Positions 56,055-64,000 of a stretch of DNA of 64,000 nucleotides are shown here, piece by piece. The position numbers were made by a program, and so were the translations under genes. Position 1 is the stretch's first letter. Every line of letters starts with the position of its first letter. The notes under the pieces are model-generated. The model did no database searches. It was not told the DNA's origin and was given only the letters and a program-made list of their open reading frames with translations. This DNA comes from Methanomassiliicoccales archaeon (GTDB taxonomy: Archaea; Thermoplasmatota; Thermoplasmata; RBG-16-68-12; SOIM01), in contig SOIM01000016.1 of the NCBI GenBank assembly GCA_004377185.1, forward strand, positions 31,410-95,409. Reading direction: 5' to 3'.

Positions 56055-59000
56055 TCAGGCATTCCTGCCTATTCTCTTGAAAGTCGTTTCGAACTCACAC
56101 AGGTACTTCTCGACCTGAGTTTCGTCCCCCTCAATTAGGATCCTGTCGAACTGGTCGGTATCCAGGCTTTGGATTGATTCCTGCAACTTCGCAATTGTCT
56201 GCTGAGAAACATGAGGAGAGGAGACAACAGCCAGATGCAACCTCTTCCCGTGGACCATGGAAACCCGGTACCTGTCGAAGTCCAGTCTCTGTACCCGCGC
56301 CATACCTTCTCCCTTTACCCTTTCTGAGATTAGTCCGTACGGTATTGCCTGCTTCCGGGTCAGTGATATCTCTTTGATGAGGGAACCATTCTCCCTGAGT
56401 AGGAAACCGGCATAGATTTGAGGCCTGTTGACAATGTAGACTGCCCATGCTAGAGCGTTCACCAAGGCTGCCAACATAATCACCCAAAGGACGGGCCAGT
56501 CATCTTGGCTCAAATGTACAACGACCTTCACCATTCTCATGGTCGAATCAATCCCATCGCTCACCGTGATTGTCAGGAATTCCTCTGTTATCTTGCGCGG
56601 GTATGTGAGTGTGAGATTGAACCCATTTGCTTCTGCGTATTCGCTGTCTGTTGTGACGGACAGAGATTCCATGGGCGAATCGATGTCGTGGATGAACTCG
56701 AACAGGTCAATGGTATGAGCCTTGCCACCCCAGACGTGGATCTCCGGAATCTCCTCGATGACGGGAGCATCATTCACTGGGTTGACTTGGACGATAACAA
56801 TGTCTTCCACCAAAGCCGCTGTGGGATCCGTTGCCCTTATTGTTATGATTTCAAATCCGAACCAGTCCTCCGTGGCCCACATGTCCACTGTGTTGTTGCT
56901 GTTAATCCTGATTCTCACCGATGCGTTCCCGGAAGTGTAGTAGAGATTGTCCCCGTCAACGTCGAGGAAATAGTAGTCCAGATTGGTGAAGAAAACGTTC
57001 AGCCGCATCTCATCTTCGTTGAAGGAGACATCTGGAAGTGGCCTGAGCTTTTCCGGAGGATAATCTTCCGATATGGTCACATTTATGACCTGGAAGTCCG
57101 TCCCTATGTTGTCCGTGACCCAGATGGTCACCTTCAGAGTCTCTCCGAGCATTGATTGAGGATAGTTCATCACGATCCCAAGATTGTTCTCGGGACTTTC
57201 CCAGATGTGCGCGCTGTCCGATGTCCAGACCGTCAGCTCATCAGAGGAGTTGTCCTCATCCCTAATGTACGGGGCCAGATCGAAGTTGTAGGAATAGTCG
57301 TAGTGAACCACTATGTCGGGAACCCCGGAGATCGTTGGTGGCTGGTTTGTCGGCGCCGGCAATTCAGGAGTCGATAGACCCACTACCTCCGTCTCTGAGG
57401 TCAGTCCCACTTCATCCCGGGCCGTTGCCTTCAGAATGGCGCCTGACAATGTGAGCCCATTGACATCCCAGACGGCGTTCCCATCCGGTGGCATTTCGGT
57501 GGCAATGGTATGGAGCACGCCATCATCGTATCTGATCTCGACCATGACTGCATCAGGGTCTACTGCGTACGTGATTGTCACATTGCCATCTATGACTGAG
57601 TAATCGGTTGGTTGCAATATCTGGATGGAGGGCGGTGTACAGTCTATTTCAATCCCTGGTACAGCATCCTCTATTGTGTTGTTTAGCGGGTCCATGGCAA
57701 CTGCCCTTAGGGTCACCACGCCATCCCCAACACTGCAGCTGTCCCACTGGTATGTCCCGTCCACGTCCGCATCATATCCCAAGAATGTCCAGGAAGTGCC
57801 GTTGTGGTATTCGAAGAACACGTTAGCGACACTGGGGTTGGTGGTGTAAACCACTGCGTAGGTTCCAGTGATGTGTTGGTTCTGAACCGGATTCAGGATA
57901 CTCACGGTGGGCGGGGACCACAGCATCTCGTACCAAAATGCCCCTTGGCCAGGGGTGTCAAAGAACACTCTTTCCACGTTCGAGCCCATGGTGTTGTTCA
58001 TCCGTTTGCCAGATGGAACCATCCCTGCCATGTTCGCATCGTGAAGGTAGAGAATGTTTGAGGAATTGGCTGGTGTGTCCAAGTTGGTTGGTTGGGCAAC
58101 AGAGCCGTAGGCCAAAGCGAAACGCTCTCCTCCATTGATGTTGACCACATTGATTTCAAGCCGCAAGAGTCGAGGATCGCTGTCCGTGAAATTGAGTTGT
58201 GCGCCAGAACCGATGGTCAGCGCAAAGGGATTGGGCGTCCTACTGTCGATAGTTGTGAGAGGGGATGTCACAATCTCCTGGGGATCGCTGCCGTCGGGTC
58301 TTGTATGGTGCACACTCGCGGTCATCTGGACGTTCCCAGTATCTCCCTCAGGCCCAACGACTACCGCTGGCTTTTCTCGCTCAAACTCCACTGCGAACCA
58401 ACCGATGTCAGCTTCATCTGCAGTGTTGTCTCGCTCCATGGTGATGTCGGTGGCGGATAGAGCCATGGTAACCGACCCTACTCCGGTGATATCATCACCG
58501 ACATATGGAGAACGTCCCATGTTCTGGCCGCTTGCCGGTTGCACAGAGGCGAATGCCACTGAACGATTGATGTCCACTGGGATGGGAAGAGGAACCACCT
58601 TCTGATTCACACCAGGTCCTATGTTCTCACTTCCCGCGAGAACCCTACTGCCATCTCTCAGTTCTACTACTTGCCAGGAAATCTCGGTTATGTCATTCGG
58701 AGGTCCAGAGATGCACCGGTCTATCATGATGGTCGTAGAGTTGATCAACTGTGCGCGAAGCATATTTGCGCCCACCCTCGGACCGCCCCCAGCTATTCGA
58801 AAACCGACCAGCACGAATGTCTTAGTGACATCAACAGGAACGCTGAGAGTTGCGTTGACAGAGGTGTTGGTTCCTGTCATTGTGGTGATGGACCCTCTCT
58901 GGACAAAGATATCTACGGGATTCGTGAATTCCACGACTTGCCACCAAATGGAATGGCCAGAGTTCGCGCCATAGACCCTGAACTGAAGGTTGGTCGTATT

Positions 59001-60971
59001 CGTGAGTTCTCCAAGAACAGGGTCATCTGAGCTCCAGTTCACATCACTACTCGCAGGTGTTTTGGACCACGTGACGAACGCTTGTTGAACTGACGCGATT
59101 GGATTTATGGGCACATTGATTGCGGTTGAAGTCTGAGAGGGAATTTCCCCACGCTGTACTCTTACACCTGAATAGTACTCAATTACGTACCATTGGATTG
59201 TGATAGGTGAGGTTTCGTTGGTTGATCGCCCGAATTCCAGTGAGGTCGGCGTGGCGATTCTTCCCGCAAGTTCGGAACTTACTGGGCGGTTCCCGTTGTG
59301 TCGGGTGTTGAATATTAGGAAGGCCTTGGACATGTCCACTTGTGTTATGCTGACTGTAGTGATGCCGTTGGCTGCATTGACAGCTGTGCCACTTTGCACG
59401 GACTTTATCCTGCTTCCGATGCTGACGTTCGTGGGAGGGTTGGACACCTTTGTGTTGCCGTAGTACAGGTAGTATCCTCCATCGGATGTGGAGACCTCTA
59501 TCCCTCGGTACAGGGCGAACCATATTCTCGTCGAATTGTTGTTCCATGAAGAGGCCGAATCCAGAAATCGGTCTATCTCCACCCATTCTGCGGAGTCCCA
59601 ATAGATCACCCGGATATCGTCCCCATCCGCTTGAGACTTGCCCGCCGCAACCAGGGCAGCATGATTAAAGACCGTCGAGACCGTATATCCTGGCGGAAGG
59701 TCTGAAGAGCCCGGTGTGATTGTGATTTCCTTTCTATACAGATATTGGCTCTGCGCACCTCCAAATGTGACAAAAGTATCGGTCATCGATCTGTGCTGGG
59801 CAGTCGACCAGTCAGAGGAGTGCACAACATTCGAAACCCTGATTTCGTCAAATACGCCGTCGAAATACCGTGTTGGTCTATCGGGGTTGCCGCCCCAAAG
59901 CCAGTCGTCTGGAGAGGCGAGTGTTGTCCACAACGTAGGAACGTTCTCTTGAACGATTAGCATGGGCGTATTGTCAACGTAGATTTTGACCTCTTTTTTC
60001 GAGTAGTCCAGCGTTACAGCGAGGTGATGCCACACTCCATCAGTGAAAGGATTCGGACCAAGATTGCAGTTGTTGATATCTCCCCCCCAGGGATAGAAGA
60101 AGTGGTCTCCGTCGCCCTGTGAAGCCCATTCATAGCCATCTTCGTTTCCAGTCGTGAACCTGTTGCTGGAAGACATGATGTTCTGACGGTCGCCATCTGA
60201 TGCGTTGGTCCATTTCAACCATAATTCGAACGTTCCTTCGTCATTGGTCGAGTCAAGACTTGCGCTGTCACTGACGTTGATAAGGTCATCAACACCATCT
60301 AACCTCAACCCGTTGCCAATCTTGGCATTCAAAGAGTCGGTTGAAATCATTGCGCCCGCTATGTTTCCATGATTCGAATTGGGAGTACTGTCCATCATCT
60401 GTGGAGCTGCACTGGATGGATCTTCGCTAAGATGCCACACGCCTGCGTAACCATTGCTCCAAACACTCGCTGGATTCTGGGCATCCGTTGCCAGGGAGTT
60501 GTTGTAGTACATCCAAATATGGTCCGTCGTCGATCCGCCATCAATAAGGGGAACCCTCACCCAGACAAATGAGGTTCCTGATTCATTCCATCTCTCGATT
60601 TCGTGGTTCAATAAGGTGGTTCCGTCTGCATCCACGAACCGAATGTCCTCGCCCGCGTCCTGGGTGTTGGCGTAGTCGATTCTACTGCCGTTGAGTGCTA
60701 TCAGGACCGGGAAGTCGGTCAGATCCTCGGTCAGAGACTGGGTGTCAAAACTCAGTTTCTGGCGACTTGTCCAGTTTGAATCCCACCAGGAACCCCCAAA
60801 CCAAGGTCTGGGGAGTTCGCTGAAATGCATATTCAGTGTGTAAGGCCCAGCACCGAAGTTCGCCGTTCCTGTGCTTTTTGGCAAGGACGGGACCATCAAT
60901 AGAAGCAAGAACAGTACAATGGCCAGGGCGAGGATTCTTGCTCGACGAGATGTTCCGGTTCTCGCTCTCAT
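56055..60971 (-). CDS. Giant (1638 aa) surface protein: DUF2341/LamG-like, cadherin/Ig-like repeats, TM, cytosolic C-terminal domain
   Basis: 'WWDSNWTSRQKLSFDTQSL...FPVLIAL' DUF2341; Ig-like repeats; TM 'VIMLAALVNALAWAVYIV' then ~125-aa domain. Confidence 0.88.
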   Translation of the reverse strand: MRARTGTSRRARILALAIVLFLLLLMVPSLPKSTGTANFGAGPYTLNMHFSELPRPWFGGSWWDSNWTSRQKLSFDTQSLTEDLTDFPVLIALNGSRIDYANTQDAGEDIRFVDADGTTLLNHEIERWNESGTSFVWVRVPLIDGGSTTDHIWMYYNNSLATDAQNPASVWSNGYAGVWHLSEDPSSAAPQMMDSTPNSNHGNIAGAMISTDSLNAKIGNGLRLDGVDDLINVSDSASLDSTNDEGTFELWLKWTNASDGDRQNIMSSSNRFTTGNEDGYEWASQGDGDHFFYPWGGDINNCNLGPNPFTDGVWHHLAVTLDYSKKEVKIYVDNTPMLIVQENVPTLWTTLASPDDWLWGGNPDRPTRYFDGVFDEIRVSNVVHSSDWSTAQHRSMTDTFVTFGGAQSQYLYRKEITITPGSSDLPPGYTVSTVFNHAALVAAGKSQADGDDIRVIYWDSAEWVEIDRFLDSASSWNNNSTRIWFALYRGIEVSTSDGGYYLYYGNTKVSNPPTNVSIGSRIKSVQSGTAVNAANGITTVSITQVDMSKAFLIFNTRHNGNRPVSSELAGRIATPTSLEFGRSTNETSPITIQWYVIEYYSGVRVQRGEIPSQTSTAINVPINPIASVQQAFVTWSKTPASSDVNWSSDDPVLGELTNTTNLQFRVYGANSGHSIWWQVVEFTNPVDIFVQRGSITTMTGTNTSVNATLSVPVDVTKTFVLVGFRIAGGGPRVGANMLRAQLINSTTIMIDRCISGPPNDITEISWQVVELRDGSRVLAGSENIGPGVNQKVVPLPIPVDINRSVAFASVQPASGQNMGRSPYVGDDITGVGSVTMALSATDITMERDNTADEADIGWFAVEFEREKPAVVVGPEGDTGNVQMTASVHHTRPDGSDPQEIVTSPLTTIDSRTPNPFALTIGSGAQLNFTDSDPRLLRLEINVVNINGGERFALAYGSVAQPTNLDTPANSSNILYLHDANMAGMVPSGKRMNNTMGSNVERVFFDTPGQGAFWYEMLWSPPTVSILNPVQNQHITGTYAVVYTTNPSVANVFFEYHNGTSWTFLGYDADVDGTYQWDSCSVGDGVVTLRAVAMDPLNNTIEDAVPGIEIDCTPPSIQILQPTDYSVIDGNVTITYAVDPDAVMVEIRYDDGVLHTIATEMPPDGNAVWDVNGLTLSGAILKATARDEVGLTSETEVVGLSTPELPAPTNQPPTISGVPDIVVHYDYSYNFDLAPYIRDEDNSSDELTVWTSDSAHIWESPENNLGIVMNYPQSMLGETLKVTIWVTDNIGTDFQVINVTISEDYPPEKLRPLPDVSFNEDEMRLNVFFTNLDYYFLDVDGDNLYYTSGNASVRIRINSNNTVDMWATEDWFGFEIITIRATDPTAALVEDIVIVQVNPVNDAPVIEEIPEIHVWGGKAHTIDLFEFIHDIDSPMESLSVTTDSEYAEANGFNLTLTYPRKITEEFLTITVSDGIDSTMRMVKVVVHLSQDDWPVLWVIMLAALVNALAWAVYIVNRPQIYAGFLLRENGSLIKEISLTRKQAIPYGLISERVKGEGMARVQRLDFDRYRVSMVHGKRLHLAVVSSPHVSQQTIAKLQESIQSLDTDQFDRILIEGDETQVEKYLCEFETTFKRIGRNA

Positions 60972-63900
60972 TTGAAGGCCTCCTCCAGATTACTCTCTCC
61001 CCCGGTTTCTTGCTCCGTTGACTCTGGAGCTGTTGCAGTCCGTTCTTCGTTCTTTCGTTGCCCGATCTCAACACCCTCACTCGTCTTGAGCTCTCCGAGA
61101 TGTTTCTGAATGATATTCTCCACTCCGGAGAATCTGAAGATGAATCCATCCCAGCTTTCCAGTTCCTTCTTGTACTTCTTCTCGATTTCTTCGGTCGCAT
61201 CCTTTATCGGCTGCAGGTTCCTTCTCGTTTCGAACCCGTTGTAGACGACAGCCAGATACACTAACTCGCCCCTTTCGATCATGATTTTCTGCTTTCCAAA
61301 CTCGATCTTTTTCACCGGTGCATCCTCCACTTCTCTGAACGAATCTTTGATGAATTCCTGGATCGCAGTGAGCATGTTGGAGAAGATATCCTCGTCGATA
61401 TCGCTTCGTCTCTCAATCACGCAGTGGCTGATGAGACTTCCACTTTTGTAGATGAGGAAAGCTTCGTCAATGTGTATCTTCGCGAAGAACCGCCTTGCGA
61501 ATATCACAAGAATTGCAGCAGCAAGCAGGGCGGTGATCAGAGACCATGGCCAGTAGATCTGGTCCCAGAAGGAAGGGGGTGGCGGACTGACTATTCTGAC
61601 GTTGAACATGACGTAGACCGTTTTATCACCATCACTGACCTCGAGGTGCACTTGGTCGGTCCCTTCTTCTGAGTAGCTGAAAATGAGGACGTAGCCGGCG
61701 AGAGTGGGTGTTTTGGAATGATCGCCATATGCTCGAATGATCAAGTCCGAGAAGCTGTTGTCAATGTCGTAGACGTATTGCGTCAGGTCCAGAGTGAAGA
61801 TTTGGTCTTTCCTCATAGTCAGATCCGGTATCTCACGAATTACTGGTGCGTCGTTGACTGGGAGGACAGTCACCTTCACTGTTTGCTCCGTAAGAGCACC
61901 ATTCGTGTCCATTGCTTTGAAGGTGACATATTCCACTCCGAACCAGTCCTGGGTTGAGTTCAGGGTAACATAAAAGGTCGAATTGTCTATGTGAATCAAG
62001 ACGTTTGAAGAAAGGCTGGAAAAGGTAAGCTCGTCCCCATCCGGGTCGGTGAAGTAGTCGTCTATTTTGAAGGCGTTGGGGAGGGTTGTATCCTCATAGA
62101 AAGAGACATCAGGGATGGTCGATGACAACTCTGGTGGCCAATTATCCATTATCGTTATGTTGATGTCTTGGTGATTGCTGGAGAGGCCGTCGCTCACCGC
62201 AATCCTGACCGCAATCGTCTGGCCGCTCATGCTTTGCGGGTAGTGGAGGTCCATTACCGTGTTCTGACCGTCGTAGAAGAAGATGTGAGTTGCGTCGTTC
62301 GTGCTTATTACGAGCTCTGAAGTGTCGTTGTCCACATCATGTACGTACGGTGCCAAGTCGAACGTATAGTTATATTCAGGATAGCCTGGGTCGTCATAGC
62401 GGACAACAAGGTCCGGTACCCCGGAGACCACTGGGGGATCGTTGACTGGGATTACCGTAATAAGAACAATATCCTCCGCTCTCGCGTTTGAAGGGTCGAT
62501 CGCTCTGAAGGACACGGTCTCCGTTCCTGACCAGTCGACCGGGGCTTTGAAGTCAACGGTGTGGTCCTCGTTTATCGTGATGTCGACATGAACGTTCCCG
62601 CTGGTGTAAAAGAGGCTGTCATGGTCAGGATCCTCGAAGTAGTCGTCCAGATCGAAGTAGCCCAATACTTCCTCACCTTCATATAGGACGACATCAGGCA
62701 AGTCTATAATCAGCACCGGAACATAGTCATCTGATACCGTGACGGCAATCACCGTCGACATTTGCCCTCCGTCTTCATCATGCACCGTTACTATCGGGTA
62801 TACAGTAAGACCATCGAACTCCTGTGGATATTCAAATATCCCCCATAATCCATCAAAAGAAATGTAGTCCGGCTCAGAACTACTCATTGTAAGGTTCTCT
62901 TTCGAAGTCTCCACATCCGAGACGTAATCGTAGAAGTAGTAGTTGTATGGAACATCATAGTGCACCGTGAAGGGTGTTATGCTTTGAATGGTGGGATTAT
63001 CGTTCACCGATGTTATGTTTATGTATAATGTCTGGCTGTCCGTGTATCCGTCCCTATCTCTCAACCAAATCGTAAGCTCATCGCTCCCGTATGCGTTGGG
63101 AACGGTTGTGAATGTTATCAAATGGTTCCCGATGACGTTGTCCCCAGAGATTGTGGTCAACGAGGGATCGTGATTTGTGAAGTACCAGGTGAGATTCGAC
63201 GCTGGATCTTGCGGATCGCTGGCGAACGATGAAAGGTCTAGACTCCAAGCACCATAGTCTTCTGGTTTCAGCTGGTTTGGTATCGTTCCCAAAATCATCG
63301 GTTTCACATTAGTGACCACGACGGATACATTTGCGCCACCAGATACATTGTTCTGCAGTATCGCGGTCACGGTGATCCATCCATTGGTCAATTCCGTATC
63401 CTGTGCCCTGAGCCTCGCTGTTTCGGCTGACGAGTTCGTTACACTGCCTGCATTTGTTTCCCAGAGTGAGTCGGCAATTGTGACTGTGTTGCCGTCCGAA
63501 TCATAGCCACTTGCCGTGAAGTCTTGGTATTCTCCGTGCTCCATTACTACTGGATTGGGTTGCACTTGAATCCATTTCAATGCACCAGGTATGATTATGA
63601 TTGAATCTGTGGTGTTCGTGTGCCCGAACCCGTCATCGATTGATACTGTTCCACTTCCAACCATGGTGGCTTCAAAAGTGGAATTCTCAGAGGGTCCAGG
63701 GAATATGTTTCCTATGCCACCATTGACCGTCCAGTTCCCGGTCGCCGTGCCAATCTGGTTCCCATCAGCGTCGTAATCGTACGCTGTGAAGTTCACACTA
63801 TCATCGGCTGTGAGTGTTCCAGGACTCCATGGCTGGATCCCAATGCTGGCTCTGGCTCCAACAACAACTTGAATGACGTTCGTGGTGTTTGTGTGTCCGA

Positions 63901-64000
63901 TTCCATCATCTGCCGTGACTGTGCCCATGCCTGGCTGCGTTGGATTGAAGAGAGCAAAGGAACTCGGACCTGGAGATATCGACGCTATCCCCCCCGCCAC
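60968..64000 (-). CDS. Large surface protein (5' truncated by window): Ig/cadherin-like repeats, TM, cytosolic C-terminal domain
   Basis: Repeated 'VxxVNDxPxI..IPDL'; TM 'WSLITALLAAAILVIFARRFF'; ATGA overlap with 56055..60971. Confidence 0.88.
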   Translation of the reverse strand: MAGGIASISPGPSSFALFNPTQPGMGTVTADDGIGHTNTTNVIQVVVGARASIGIQPWSPGTLTADDSVNFTAYDYDADGNQIGTATGNWTVNGGIGNIFPGPSENSTFEATMVGSGTVSIDDGFGHTNTTDSIIIIPGALKWIQVQPNPVVMEHGEYQDFTASGYDSDGNTVTIADSLWETNAGSVTNSSAETARLRAQDTELTNGWITVTAILQNNVSGGANVSVVVTNVKPMILGTIPNQLKPEDYGAWSLDLSSFASDPQDPASNLTWYFTNHDPSLTTISGDNVIGNHLITFTTVPNAYGSDELTIWLRDRDGYTDSQTLYINITSVNDNPTIQSITPFTVHYDVPYNYYFYDYVSDVETSKENLTMSSSEPDYISFDGLWGIFEYPQEFDGLTVYPIVTVHDEDGGQMSTVIAVTVSDDYVPVLIIDLPDVVLYEGEEVLGYFDLDDYFEDPDHDSLFYTSGNVHVDITINEDHTVDFKAPVDWSGTETVSFRAIDPSNARAEDIVLITVIPVNDPPVVSGVPDLVVRYDDPGYPEYNYTFDLAPYVHDVDNDTSELVISTNDATHIFFYDGQNTVMDLHYPQSMSGQTIAVRIAVSDGLSSNHQDINITIMDNWPPELSSTIPDVSFYEDTTLPNAFKIDDYFTDPDGDELTFSSLSSNVLIHIDNSTFYVTLNSTQDWFGVEYVTFKAMDTNGALTEQTVKVTVLPVNDAPVIREIPDLTMRKDQIFTLDLTQYVYDIDNSFSDLIIRAYGDHSKTPTLAGYVLIFSYSEEGTDQVHLEVSDGDKTVYVMFNVRIVSPPPPSFWDQIYWPWSLITALLAAAILVIFARRFFAKIHIDEAFLIYKSGSLISHCVIERRSDIDEDIFSNMLTAIQEFIKDSFREVEDAPVKKIEFGKQKIMIERGELVYLAVVYNGFETRRNLQPIKDATEEIEKKYKKELESWDGFIFRFSGVENIIQKHLGELKTSEGVEIGQRKNEERTATAPESTEQETGGESNLEEAFK

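Overview
The 64 kb window looks like a chromosomal segment of a euryarchaeon, probably in or near Thermoplasmata. This rests on gene content: TFB, thermosome, proteasome beta, aCPSF1, ArcS, aTrm56, and thiolase/DUF35 genes, plus archaeal TATA boxes and Shine-Dalgarno sites. Most of it is ordinary: a methylmalonyl-CoA mutase/MeaB/GDH operon, a double thiolase + double DUF35 operon, acyl-CoA dehydrogenase, ABC-2 transporter and isoaspartyl peptidase. It also holds several very large surface proteins and regulatory TPR/STAND/HTH proteins. Reading the intergenic DNA by eye gave signals the ORF track cannot show. (1) A minus-strand tRNA-Gly(UCC) at 25074-25207 appears interrupted by two introns, at 37/38 and 59/60, each with a textbook bulge-helix-bulge. 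(2) A 24-aa acidic micro-ORF has its own TATA, SD and hairpin-T8 terminator immediately upstream of that tRNA. (3) A tRNA-Asn has a 14-nt BHB intron. (4) A nonsense-mutated TFB 5' copy is separated from the intact TFB gene by GIY-YIG and AlbA_2 genes. (5) Several perfect inverted repeats lie in promoters or leaders of small HTH/membrane genes. (6) A surface protein carries a decapeptide GRVNGLVNGx repeat on its predicted cytosolic N-terminus and a PEF-CTERM-like C-terminus. (7) A translationally coupled pair of giant Ig/cadherin-like proteins share a related cytosolic C-terminal domain. No CRISPR array, rRNA or obvious transposon was found. All family calls come from reading motifs; no searches were run.
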